A DNA stretch of 47,855 nt from Bacteriovoracaceae bacterium UBA1511 (lineage in GTDB: Bacteria > Bdellovibrionota > Bacteriovoracia > Bacteriovoracales > Bacteriovoracaceae): assembly GCA_002323535.1 (NCBI GenBank), contig DCQT01000074.1:1-47855 (forward strand). Reading direction: 5' to 3'. The notes under the pieces are model-generated. The model did no database searches. It was given only the letters and a program-made list of their open reading frames with translations, and was not told where the DNA came from. Shown here piece by piece: positions 35,527-43,948 of the stretch. The translations under genes were made by a program, and so were the position numbers. Numbering within the stretch: the stretch's first letter is position 1; each line of letters begins with the position of its first letter.

Positions 35527-36195
35527 AGTGCTCTCAGGAAAAATAACTAAATATTCATCTCTAGATATGTAACCTAGATAATCCCTGACGACTTTTCTTT
35601 GAAAGGTCACACTATTTTCAATTTGGTTTATCTCATAAACAAGAGAGTTATTTTCTTCGTTTAATATAACTATTTCTCTTTTAACAGAGTCTAACTCTTT
35701 TAACCTTGAATAGTACTCTAGTATTCCCCTTGCACCAAAGCACACATGTAAAAAGAAACACAACAATCCTAGCCAAGATATTTTTGTAATCCATTTAAGG
35801 TATGATGGACGCTCATGACCTCCAAAGATAAGACCTTTAAAAGAGAAGTTCTTGAAGCTAATTTTTGTTTTTTTTCTTGTTTTTGTTTCTGGGGTCAGCC
35901 TTGAGACTCTTGAGGCTCTTTTTTGCCTAAGTTTCTCCAAGCGACTTTCCACTGATTTATCTGACTCTGATTTACTCCAAACTTTTCTTTGTGGTGCGCT
36001 CACACTGACCGCTCTTGTTGTAGCGGCTGCACTACGCTTTGAGATAGGCACTCCCCGGAGAGGCTGTTGACCAGTAGACCTTAAGCCCTCTTTCTTTTGC
36101 ATTCTTGCTCTATTTCTTTCGATTGCTTTTTGTAAACGACTGTTTGAAAGAGATGAAGCGCCTGATTCTTCATTTCGGTTATTATAATATTGCAC
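35518..36195 (-). CDS. FtsB/DivIC-like septum protein with long basic N-terminal tail
   Basis: A bitopic protein of 225 residues. Residues 137-155 form one transmembrane helix, followed by a coiled coil (about 157-196) with the periplasmic FtsB/DivIC pattern (LDSVKREIVILNEENNSLVYEI) and a short C-terminal segment (RDYLGYISRDEYLVIF) as in PF04977. FtsB is usually about 100 residues; here a 135-residue basic, Ser/Arg/Lys-rich, low-complexity cytoplasmic tail precedes the helix. FtsB links the divisome through FtsL and FtsQ. The start is GTG with AGGAAG upstream. The stop overlaps the DUF192 gene. Confidence 0.78.
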   Translation of the reverse strand: MQYYNNRNEESGASSLSNSRLQKAIERNRARMQKKEGLRSTGQQPLRGVPISKRSAAATTRAVSVSAPQRKVWSKSESDKSVESRLEKLRQKRASRVSRLTPETKTRKKTKISFKNFSFKGLIFGGHERPSYLKWITKISWLGLLCFFLHVCFGARGILEYYSRLKELDSVKREIVILNEENNSLVYEINQIENSVTFQRKVVRDYLGYISRDEYLVIFPESTLL

Positions 36196-36262
36196 AACAA
36201 ACTTCCTGTCTGTTTCGGTTACTTCCTGTAACTAAATATTATAGAAAAAATATTTTTTATTT

Positions 36263-37069
36263 TTAATCGGTCAAAAGTTTCTGCTCTACCAATATCCAAA
36301 ACTTTCTGATAGCAGCTAACTCTGTAAGGTATAAAAATAAAGTTTTATGTTCAAGGCTGTCGTTAAATGAGTTGCTTTTAAAATTGTTTTCTCCTCGCTT
36401 GAGAAGTTCCTCAAAACATGCAAGTGTCCGACCTTTTTTATCGATCTTATTAAGGTTTACAGCAATGCAATTTTCTTCGCATTCAAGAGAAATACTCTCA
36501 TCAATATTAGAAAAAAAGTTTGATGCTTTTTTCCATCTATATTTAGCGATCTCGGAATCTCCTAATGGGCCAATCTTTTCGAACTCACCTTTTCTTCCCA
36601 TTGATTTAAAGAAAATTTTCAAACTATCATTCGTCTTATGTAACCACCAACTAGCCCCAGGGTCTGATATGTTACAAATAGCTTCATCCTCAAATGGGAA
36701 ACGCCTATTCATCATTTGGTCAACTATAATTTGAGCTTGCGAGAAGCTATCACAGGTAAACCAGTGGATAGAATCAGCGCGGTGAAAACGGTGGTTTTCA
36801 GCCTCAAGTACCTCTCTATCACTTAACACTTTCGAACTAGAGAAAGCCGCTCCGCGAAGGCAAAATGACCCCGAACTTTTATCAATGAAAAAAGCAACTC
36901 CAGCGCTATCTACTTTTTCCTCTACTATTATTTGAGCTTCAGATTTTATGGGATCCTCTAATGATATTTCATCGCAGAAGTAATTCTCATCAAAAAGCAG
37001 CTGCATTTGTTTTGAGCCAATTTGCTCAGATAACTCCATAGTCTCTTTTGAAAGTTGAGATAGATCCAT
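36263..37069 (-). CDS. Unknown cytoplasmic protein
   Basis: A 268-residue protein with no recognised domain. It is acidic with alternating segments such as AGVAFFIDKSSGSFCLRGAAF and ISDPGASWWLHKTNDSLKIFF, has six or seven Cys, no signal peptide and no transmembrane helix. AAGGA precedes the ATG. It lies 67 bases upstream of the FtsB-like gene on the same strand and 75 bases downstream of the YggT gene, so it may be part of a run of envelope or division genes. I cannot propose a function. Confidence 0.7.
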   Translation of the reverse strand: MDLSQLSKETMELSEQIGSKQMQLLFDENYFCDEISLEDPIKSEAQIIVEEKVDSAGVAFFIDKSSGSFCLRGAAFSSSKVLSDREVLEAENHRFHRADSIHWFTCDSFSQAQIIVDQMMNRRFPFEDEAICNISDPGASWWLHKTNDSLKIFFKSMGRKGEFEKIGPLGDSEIAKYRWKKASNFFSNIDESISLECEENCIAVNLNKIDKKGRTLACFEELLKRGENNFKSNSFNDSLEHKTLFLYLTELAAIRKFWILVEQKLLTD

Positions 37070-37144
37070 TTTTGTCTTCCTTGACGATGAACTTTAATTT
37101 AAAGCCCTAAATATATTTTATTCACTAATTTAATATGATGCAAA

Positions 37145-37366
37145 TTACCAAAGTGCCATAATCAGATTTAGTAAAATAATCACAACAACAGGGCTGATAT
37201 CAAAGGGCAAATCTTTTGGCATATAGGGACGAACATAACGACAAGTCAGTTCCGAAACTTTATTAATTTGTGCCGCCCAGTCTTGCGAGCGAAGACTTGG
37301 AACATAACTTAAGAAAGAATTAATTATTAAAATTAAAATATATAATTGAATCAATAAACGAATCAT
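37145..37366 (-). CDS. YggT-family membrane protein
   Basis: A 73-residue protein with two transmembrane helices (about 3-20 and 55-72). The family motif P(Y/L)MPKDLPFDISPVVVIILLN at about 48-66 matches the conserved RxxxP...DxSP of YggT (PF02325), which is often next to pyrroline-5-carboxylate reductase or cell-division genes; the function is unclear. AAGG with a GAG lies before the ATG. Confidence 0.85.
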   Translation of the reverse strand: MIRLLIQLYILILIINSFLSYVPSLRSQDWAAQINKVSELTCRYVRPYMPKDLPFDISPVVVIILLNLIMALW

Positions 37367-37418
37367 ACAACTCTCACCTTAGTGCTTATATTTATTGAAG
37401 CCATAAAAATACAATTCT

Positions 37419-38126
37419 CTAGCTCTCTTGGCCAAGAAAATGATTAAGAAGTTTTTCTAAAAATTCCTGGAGGTTCTTTGATGCTGTGTCTAAATTCTCC
37501 ATAAACTCCTCTGCCGTCACTCTACCTCCATCGACAATATCTGTAATCGATTTGACACCAAGATAGGGTTTGTTGAATTGCTCACAAACATAAGAGATGG
37601 CGGCTGCTTCCATTTCTTTAACAACGACACTATTTATATTAAAAAAATCTATTTCGTGATCTCTACAAGTAAGAGAGTCACTTGTTGAAAATACACCCTC
37701 TTTAAACTTTAATTTTCCTCGAAGTAAACTCAAATCATATGGAGTGTAGGTACCTAGTCCATAAGGCTCGTATGGCCCCATTGGAATTTCCCTATGATGA
37801 AATAAAACTTTAGTGGGAAGGTAAATATCACCAATTTCACCTCCTCTTCTCTGAAACCCGCCAGCTGTACCTGGATTGATAACAAGATCAAAGTTTTTTT
37901 TATCTAGTAAATCATAGGTGGTTAGAGCTGCCGGGACAGTACCAACAGAATTCACTTTAAACCTTGGGTCAATGCCTAAACTTGATAGATAAACAATGTT
38001 TCCAAGAATGTTTTTTTTAAAAAGACTGTAAGGAAGGGGTGTGCTTAAATTTTCTTGCTCAAAGCCAAAGTGCTCTACAGTCTTTTTTGCCTCTTCCTCC
38101 ATTGCAAAAATCAATAAAATTTTCAT
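37419..38126 (-). CDS. mtnN: MTA/SAH nucleosidase (Pfs/MtnN type)
   Basis: Purine nucleosidase of 235 residues that splits S-adenosylhomocysteine and methylthioadenosine and so recycles the products of methylation and autoinducer synthesis. The family elements are all seen: E12 in AMEEE near the N-terminus, the GTAGGF phosphate-site-like loop, VVKEMEAAAISYV, and the catalytic Asp in SITDIVDGG. A GGGGT ribosome site precedes the ATG. The region 38127-38239 upstream is shared with the divergent transglutaminase-like gene. Confidence 0.88.
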   Translation of the reverse strand: MKILLIFAMEEEAKKTVEHFGFEQENLSTPLPYSLFKKNILGNIVYLSSLGIDPRFKVNSVGTVPAALTTYDLLDKKNFDLVINPGTAGGFQRRGGEIGDIYLPTKVLFHHREIPMGPYEPYGLGTYTPYDLSLLRGKLKFKEGVFSTSDSLTCRDHEIDFFNINSVVVKEMEAAAISYVCEQFNKPYLGVKSITDIVDGGRVTAEEFMENLDTASKNLQEFLEKLLNHFLGQES

Positions 38127-38239
38127 CCGTTACCCCTATACCTCTATTCTATCACATGTATAAATTTTATTTAGACGATAGAGCCTAACCTGTTGATAAG
38201 TCTAGTCACAAATGGCCTTAGTTTTGAAGCTCGACTTAG

Positions 38240-40165
38240 ATGATGCGTAATTTTATCTACTGTTCATTTCTATTTTCGTTCACTATTTTTGCGAAAAGCC
38301 CTTCTCTTTACTTTATCAAAGATCCAAAGATATTTACCCAAGTAGGAAATATTAATTGTGATTTATGTGAAAAAGAGCAAAGCCAGCCCCCAACACAACA
38401 CATCCAAAACACACCAAAAAAACCTAATTTAGCAACAGAGATTATTCAACTTTTTGACCCGCATAAAAAACAGAAATACTTTATATTTTTTCAAACCAAC
38501 TTAGCTCTCAGAAATGAGAACTCTACACCAAAATTAGCAAAAAACCTGGGCTTCACACCAACAACCAAGTGGCTTGGCTTAATGGCGAACAACATTCCTG
38601 GAGAAACAAGAGAACGCCTCGCAAATGCGGACTATTCCGAGTTAGTTCATAAAATTACTAGCTCTTTTAATGTTTCACCGACAGATGGCTCTTACCCCAG
38701 AATCGTTTATGCAGCGACTCTAGTCGAGGCTTCAAAAACTGAAACAGTGGAAGAGTTTCTAAATGTTTTTAAAAATAGGTCTTCAGAGCTAAGTGAGAAA
38801 CAGAAAATTAGTTTCATGAGGTATATTCTTTTTCAGTTAAGTGAAAATTACGACGATGATAGAACAAATCTGGACCATCCAAATTCAGATGGAAATGTAC
38901 CATTAGAGCAAATTAAAAACGCACTTTTTCAAAATATATTTCATGAACAAGAAATAAAAGCAGGTGTCTGCCGAGATATCGTACAAGCAGGACTTTTAAT
39001 AGCAAAAGCTATGGGCTTAGAGCACTCTTATGGAATTGGTTATCAAACTACTGATGGTTCTTCACATCGAGAGCTTTTAATTGCGAACTTAAAAGAGAAA
39101 AGTCTGACGATAATAAATTATGACATTCAAAGTGAATCCGCAGGGGTCACAGGAGTCAAAGCTCTAGAAATTAATAATGACATACCTTCTGCAGGTTTTG
39201 AATTAAGACTAACTTCTGACCAAAATTTACGAGAAATCACTCTTCCTTCGGAGCTTGGTTTAACCCTTCATCAAATGGTAGATGGAGACCAAAATCAAAT
39301 AATCCTTGGAGGTAACCCAATGCCAGATATTCATCAGGTAGGTGTTAAAATAAAAGACATCGGTAAAGCACGTGTATTTTATTCTGAATCCAATCAGGGA
39401 GAAAAAGAAAAAACTGTTGGCATTGCATTCTCAACAAGGAAAGAGTTTTATGACTTTATAAAACTTCAAGGAGGTATCGCTTTTTACAGATCAGAACGAC
39501 CAACTTTTTTCTCCACTCTTTATCAAAATAATCTTTATCTATCATTTACCCCAAGCTTAGAATTTCAAAGAAAGTTTGGAGGCACTGACATTAAAATGGA
39601 GGCGGGAATTACCTCAAGGGCCAATGTTGGTTGCAACAATCTGGGCTCAGCAGACTGCGTGGGCAACTCTCAATCAAGCTTAAATGGATTTGCAAGTGCA
39701 GAATTAACCCAAGATATATTTGGCTTAGGGCAAGCATCTATCTTTGCAAGAGCAATCATTGACAACACTCCCATTGACTCTACCGACAATACGACTGACC
39801 AAAAATTAAAAATTCCTATGTACTCGCTTGGTGGAGATTTAAGCTTTGGTAGAAACTTAGTTTTTAAAATAGGTGGCCAAATTTTTTACTATGATCTTGG
39901 AAATGAGACATTTGTAACTAGCGAAGGAAGAGCATCTCTGTCTTACCTCCCATCTCACTCTTTAATCGAAGCCTCTACGACCCAAATACTTTACTCTGGC
40001 ACAGAAAACCCCGTGCCTATATTTCTTCCTAATTCAAATAATCAATCCAGAATTAGACTTGGCCAGGACCTAATATTGATACCTCTTAGAGTTGGAATCC
40101 AAGGCCAACTCGATCATGATGTGCCTGGACTTAGCAGTTTTATGCTAACTATTGGTAATCACTAA
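38240..40165 (+). CDS. Secreted transglutaminase-like domain fused to a predicted beta-barrel
   Basis: A 641-residue exported protein. The N-terminus MRNFIYCSFLFSFTIFAK is a signal peptide. Residues about 200-300 hold a transglutaminase-like (papain-fold) domain with a complete triad C244 (AGVCRDIVQ), H276 (GSSHRELLI) and D295 (INYDIQ), arranged as in PF01841. From about 360 to the end the sequence has strand-like alternation and Gly/aromatic turns (for example IKMEAGITSRANVGC and RIRLGQDLILIPLRVG), consistent with an outer-membrane barrel of about 12-14 strands. A linker of proline-rich sequence (PPTQHIQNTPKKP) sits near residue 50. An NCDLC pair near residue 42 may form a disulfide. Function is unknown; cleaving or cross-linking of envelope or prey polymers is speculation. 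The membrane-protein gene at 40302 follows after 136 bases. Confidence 0.72.
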   Translation: MMRNFIYCSFLFSFTIFAKSPSLYFIKDPKIFTQVGNINCDLCEKEQSQPPTQHIQNTPKKPNLATEIIQLFDPHKKQKYFIFFQTNLALRNENSTPKLAKNLGFTPTTKWLGLMANNIPGETRERLANADYSELVHKITSSFNVSPTDGSYPRIVYAATLVEASKTETVEEFLNVFKNRSSELSEKQKISFMRYILFQLSENYDDDRTNLDHPNSDGNVPLEQIKNALFQNIFHEQEIKAGVCRDIVQAGLLIAKAMGLEHSYGIGYQTTDGSSHRELLIANLKEKSLTIINYDIQSESAGVTGVKALEINNDIPSAGFELRLTSDQNLREITLPSELGLTLHQMVDGDQNQIILGGNPMPDIHQVGVKIKDIGKARVFYSESNQGEKEKTVGIAFSTRKEFYDFIKLQGGIAFYRSERPTFFSTLYQNNLYLSFTPSLEFQRKFGGTDIKMEAGITSRANVGCNNLGSADCVGNSQSSLNGFASAELTQDIFGLGQASIFARAIIDNTPIDSTDNTTDQKLKIPMYSLGGDLSFGRNLVFKIGGQIFYYDLGNETFVTSEGRASLSYLPSHSLIEASTTQILYSGTENPVPIFLPNSNNQSRIRLGQDLILIPLRVGIQGQLDHDVPGLSSFMLTIGNH

Positions 40166-40257
40166 GAGTCCCTGTAAAAAAATCACTGAAGCAGCGCTCT
40201 ATAACTAGTAAAATTTTCAATGAATTTCCCTAATGTTACCTATTATTATATCAAAAT

Positions 40258-40278
40258 AACTAATAAAACTTATTAGTT
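40258..40278 (+). promoter_or_regulatory. Perfect 9-bp inverted repeat before a membrane-protein gene
   Basis: AACTAATAA (40258-40266) and TTATTAGTT (40270-40278) with a 3-base AAC loop, followed by TTTAC. It ends 23 bases before the GTG at 40302. It could be a weak hairpin, a terminator of the previous gene or an operator; the stem has few GC pairs. Confidence 0.4.
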
Positions 40279-40301
40279 TTACTTATCAAAAAGGGAACAC
40301 A

Positions 40302-41897
40302 GTGATTGGCTTAGTCCGAAAATTCTCTGCTCTAAAAACACTAACAATTCTGTTAACAATATCTTTTTCCCTTCAAACTAAATCCACTCCGGATACGCCT
40401 GACGGATTAGAGTTTTTTGAAAAGAATATACCTACCGACTCGGTAAAGCCTTTCATTTCCACGCCTGTTGGAGAAGAGGAAATTCCCAGAGCCTTAAACC
40501 TTGTTACAAATAAGCTTCCCCAGGATGCACTGTTTTTGTCATTTGTCTCTGAAAGCCCTTCCCAAGAGGAACTTAAAAGAGCAGAAGCTTCAGAGTCAAT
40601 CGCAAGAGAAAAAGGTCTTGAAGTTGTAAGAGTTAGTGTTCCAGTGCAAGAGGCACTTAAGAACGTCAAAGATCTAAGCTTTAGATCAGAGCTAAGTAAA
40701 GTTAAGTCATACTTTGGAAAGTCTGAAGTAAATCTTGATAAAAAGCCTGTTGATATCTCTACGATGCCAACTCCAGTGGAAAAAAGACTGGCCATTTTTT
40801 ATCCATTAAAAAGTGGAATCGTAAAACCAATCGCCTGGGCAGCACACACCTCAGCTGTTGGGCTTGTAGGTCTTTTTTCTGTTTCTGTTACTTACTCGTA
40901 CTTCACATCAACATACTGGCATGCTTTTAGAGTATTTTTTAATACACCTCACGGCTTAGGTCCTGATAGTAAGTTAAAAAGAATTCTAGAGAAAATTAAC
41001 CCCGCAGAAGTAGCAAGAAAGTTTCGAATTCCCATTGGAGAGGGAAATTTTGCTCAAAAACTTAGCTCATTAAATGGATACGAGATTGCTAAGATAATAC
41101 AATTTAGCGGAAAGAAATTTGCCTTAGATATTTTTTCTGGTGAGCTATACAAGCTTGCGGCGCTCCAGTCTGGCTTTTTTACAGCTGAATACCACCTACA
41201 TATTCTCACCTCAAAGCTCTACTCCATGACCTACTATCCTGTCGCATGGATTGAAGATAATTTAGTTTTAAAACAACTAATTAAAAGAGATACGATTGCT
41301 CGAATTATGCTTTTTAAGTCCTATCTTGGTGGAGCATTAGCAACTTGGGACCTCGCTGGCGGAATGGTTCCTTACCTAGAAGTAAGACCTGGTATTTTAC
41401 TAACAGCTTTTAATGCCTCCAGTCTTTTAGCTTATTTTGTTTATAAAAAGTATGCGATCTGGAAACTAGGCTTAAAAGACCCTAAAAAGTTTGAAGAATA
41501 TGTAGCAAAAAAATCAGCTGTTTCTAAAAGACTTTTAGAGATGACTGCAGAACTTCAAAATAAGGGCGCAAGTAAATTAGAAATAAGACTTTTCTACGAC
41601 CGTGCCAGTAAGCTAGAAACTATCCCAGAGATGGAAGCTCACCTTATTGAGTCAAAAAGACTACATAAAGAGCTTCTTTTAGAAATAGAGTACGTAAAGG
41701 AAAGTAAAACGGGTCTAAAGCAGAGGCTATTACTGCGCCAGCTTAACAAAGTTAGAACATTTGAGGACTTAAATAGAATTAGTCAAAAACTTAGACCTAA
41801 TCAAACTGGCGCGAACGCCAGCTTAAGGTATACAAACACGGCACTTTCATTGAGAGGTAATTGTCTTCCACTTCTAAGAGGACTATTTGGCCAATAG
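40302..41897 (+). CDS. Unknown membrane-associated protein
   Basis: A 531-residue protein from a GTG start with AAGGGA upstream. It begins with a signal-like hydrophobic stretch (about 11-27), followed by a soluble acidic part (about 28-165), and then hydrophobic segments at about 175-200 and 360-385 that look like transmembrane helices. The C-terminal third (about 400-525) is highly charged and helical (SKRLLEMTAELQNKGASKLEIRLF), possibly a coiled coil. It carries several lone Cys and no catalytic motif. No family is recognised. It lies between the transglutaminase-barrel gene and thrS on the same strand, so it may be cotranscribed with one of them. Confidence 0.6.
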   Translation: MIGLVRKFSALKTLTILLTISFSLQTKSTPDTPDGLEFFEKNIPTDSVKPFISTPVGEEEIPRALNLVTNKLPQDALFLSFVSESPSQEELKRAEASESIAREKGLEVVRVSVPVQEALKNVKDLSFRSELSKVKSYFGKSEVNLDKKPVDISTMPTPVEKRLAIFYPLKSGIVKPIAWAAHTSAVGLVGLFSVSVTYSYFTSTYWHAFRVFFNTPHGLGPDSKLKRILEKINPAEVARKFRIPIGEGNFAQKLSSLNGYEIAKIIQFSGKKFALDIFSGELYKLAALQSGFFTAEYHLHILTSKLYSMTYYPVAWIEDNLVLKQLIKRDTIARIMLFKSYLGGALATWDLAGGMVPYLEVRPGILLTAFNASSLLAYFVYKKYAIWKLGLKDPKKFEEYVAKKSAVSKRLLEMTAELQNKGASKLEIRLFYDRASKLETIPEMEAHLIESKRLHKELLLEIEYVKESKTGLKQRLLLRQLNKVRTFEDLNRISQKLRPNQTGANASLRYTNTALSLRGNCLPLLRGLFGQ

Positions 41898-41902
41898 ATA
41901 CC

Positions 41903-41979
41903 ACCTAAAATATCGACATTAAGCAGCTTTTTAGGTATTTTCACGCCCACAATTGATCGGCCTTAGGAACCTAAAAATG
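41903..41979 (+). promoter_or_regulatory. thrS leader with mutually exclusive stems
   Basis: Three arms are present in the 79-base leader between the previous stop and the thrS ATG: arm 1 ACCTAAAA at 41903-41910, arm 2 TTTTTAGGT at 41928-41936, arm 3 ACCTAAAAA at 41969-41977, the last base being the A of the start codon. Arm 2 can pair with arm 1 (8 bp) or with arm 3 (9 bp), not both; the second pairing would cover the start codon. A second small palindrome, TTAGG-AA-CCTAA (41963-41974), covers the ribosome site AGGAA. Stems are AT-rich; the regulatory role is inference. Confidence 0.5.
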
Positions 41980-43785
41980 AATGAAAATCAAATTGATCAC
42001 AACTCAAAGCTATATAAGATTCGTCATAGCCTTGCTCATATTCTTGCTCAAGCAGTAATGGAAATTAGACCTGGAGCAAAGCTAGGTTTTGGGCCGCCAA
42101 TTGACGATGGTTTTTATTACGACTTCATCCTTCCAGAGCCTATCAGCTCTGAAGATTTTAAAGAAATTGAAAAGAAGATGAAGCACATCATCAAGCAAGG
42201 GCAGGCTTTTGAAAGAGAAGAACTTAATCTTGATAAAGCTTTTTCTCAGATTGATGGGATGGGTGAACCTTATAAAAAAGAATACGCAAGGGAACTCGCC
42301 CAAAAGCATGGGCTTGAGAGTCTAACTTTTTATAAAAATGGGCCTTTTCTTGATATGTGCGAGGGACCGCATGTTGAGTCAACAAAAGAAATTCCACAAA
42401 ACTGTTTTAAATTAAAAAGCGTTGCTGGAGCTTATTGGCGAGGAGACTCTAATAACACAATGATGACCAGAATTTATGCTTGGGCATTTGAAACAAAAGA
42501 AGAGCTCGTCGCACATGTTCGTGCTTATGAAGAAGCAATTAAAAGAGATCACAAAAAATTAGGAAAAGAACTTCAACTCTTTACAATTGATGATGAAGTT
42601 GGAAAAGGTCTTCCATTGTGGCTGCCTAATGGAACAATACTTCGTGATGAAATTGAAAAGCTCATGAAAGAATTTGAATTTGAAGATGAGTACCAACGAG
42701 TCTCTACTCCAAGTCTTACAAAAGCAAATATGTATTACAAAACAGGACACCTTCCTTACTACAAAGAGGGAATGTTTCCTTTTATGGAATTAAAAGAATC
42801 AGAGGAGAGCGAAACAAACGAAGCCTATGTCCTTCGTCCAATGAACTGTCCTCATCACCACAGAGTCTTTGCCTCCCAAAAAAGAAGTTATCGTGAACTC
42901 CCTATTAGGCTTGCGGAATATGGAAACGTTTTTCGCTATGAAGACTCTGGCTCTGTATCTGGTCTTCTTCGTGTTCGAGGTATGTGCATGAATGATGCTC
43001 ATATTTACTGTACGGAGGATCAGATCGAAGAAGAGTTTTTAAAAGTTATGAAAATGCACGAGCGCTTATATAAACTTTTAGGACTTGAAAATTTTCACAT
43101 GAGACTTTCTACATGGGACCCAGAGGATCCAAAAGGAAAAGAAAAATATGTTGATGACCCAGAGGCATGGGAAAAAACTCAAGACATGGTTCGCTCAGCG
43201 ATGAAAAGGTCTGGTCTTCCCTTCGTTGAGGTGGCCGGTGAAGCTGCTTTTTATGGCCCAAAAATTGATTTTCAAATGAAAACGGTTACCGGCAGAGAAG
43301 AGACAATTTCAACGAATCAATTAGACTTTGCTGTACCAAAAAGAATGAACCTGTCTTACATCGGTACTGATAATGAAGAGCACATGCCGTATATCATCCA
43401 TCGCGCCCCAGCTGGGACTCATGAGAGATTTACAGCTTTTCTCATTGAGCACTTTGGCGGGGCATTTCCAACTTGGCTTGCCCCAGTTCAAGTAAAAATA
43501 ATTTGCGTCTCAGATGCTTTTGTTGATTACGCTAAAGAAATTAACTCCGAACTTAGACGAAACTTTGTTCGAGCTGAGATTGATTTATCAAGCGATTCAC
43601 TCAATAAAAAAATTAGAACAAACACCAAGGCAAAAATTCCAAATCTTCTCATCATTGGCGAAAACGAAGTAAATGATAAGTCTGTAACACTGAGAAGATA
43701 CGGTATTAAAGAACAAGAAACATTAAAAAAAGACGACTTTATTAATCAAATTTTAGAAAAAATAAAAACAAGAAGCCTCAGTTAA
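41977..43785 (+). CDS. thrS: ThrS, threonine-tRNA ligase lacking the TGS domain
   Basis: Class IIa synthetase of 602 residues. Translation begins at ATG 41977 just before H17-x3-H21 (HSLAH), the first metal-binding element of the editing (N2) domain; C128 in CEGPHV completes it, so editing of Ser-tRNA is likely intact. Motif-2-like FRYEDSGSVSGLLRVRGMCMND, the zinc-binding cysteine in RPMNCPHHH and the motif 3 region HRAPAGTHERF are present, followed by the anticodon-binding domain. The usual N-terminal TGS domain (about 60 residues) is absent: the open frame upstream extends only eight codons before a stop. The ribosome site AGGAA lies in the structured leader. The gene follows the unknown membrane protein. 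Confidence 0.97.
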   Translation: MNENQIDHNSKLYKIRHSLAHILAQAVMEIRPGAKLGFGPPIDDGFYYDFILPEPISSEDFKEIEKKMKHIIKQGQAFEREELNLDKAFSQIDGMGEPYKKEYARELAQKHGLESLTFYKNGPFLDMCEGPHVESTKEIPQNCFKLKSVAGAYWRGDSNNTMMTRIYAWAFETKEELVAHVRAYEEAIKRDHKKLGKELQLFTIDDEVGKGLPLWLPNGTILRDEIEKLMKEFEFEDEYQRVSTPSLTKANMYYKTGHLPYYKEGMFPFMELKESEESETNEAYVLRPMNCPHHHRVFASQKRSYRELPIRLAEYGNVFRYEDSGSVSGLLRVRGMCMNDAHIYCTEDQIEEEFLKVMKMHERLYKLLGLENFHMRLSTWDPEDPKGKEKYVDDPEAWEKTQDMVRSAMKRSGLPFVEVAGEAAFYGPKIDFQMKTVTGREETISTNQLDFAVPKRMNLSYIGTDNEEHMPYIIHRAPAGTHERFTAFLIEHFGGAFPTWLAPVQVKIICVSDAFVDYAKEINSELRRNFVRAEIDLSSDSLNKKIRTNTKAKIPNLLIIGENEVNDKSVTLRRYGIKEQETLKKDDFINQILEKIKTRSLS

Positions 43786-43880
43786 ATCTACGATTAATTC
43801 TCCAAGCGGTGACAATCTTTCACCCCTAACTTATTAATTTTTTATATTTTCTTACATCTACGTCATATTTTATTTACTCC

Positions 43881-43906
43881 GACATTCAGTTTAATGCTAA
43901 AATGTC
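43881..43906 (+). promoter_or_regulatory. Extended -10 promoter with overlapping dyad before the DksA-like gene
   Basis: TGCTAAAAT (43895-43903) is an extended -10 (TG-N-TAnnAT form). A 6-bp inverted repeat GACATT (43881-43886) / AATGTC (43901-43906), separated by 14 bases, spans the spacer and overlaps the -10. The dyad may be an operator. The ATG of the gene is 43 bases further; no good -35 is seen. Confidence 0.4.
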
Positions 43907-43948
43907 CGATGCAAAGGATTGCATTAGGACCATTATAAGGAGTATGGA

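Noticed and set aside
41898..41976. T-box type leader for thrS
   Set aside because: The leader is only 79 bases, without the T-box sequence or a specifier loop; the paired arms do not match that fold.
43786..43948. tRNA gene in the gap after thrS
   Set aside because: No cloverleaf, no T-arm consensus; the region instead holds promoter-like elements.
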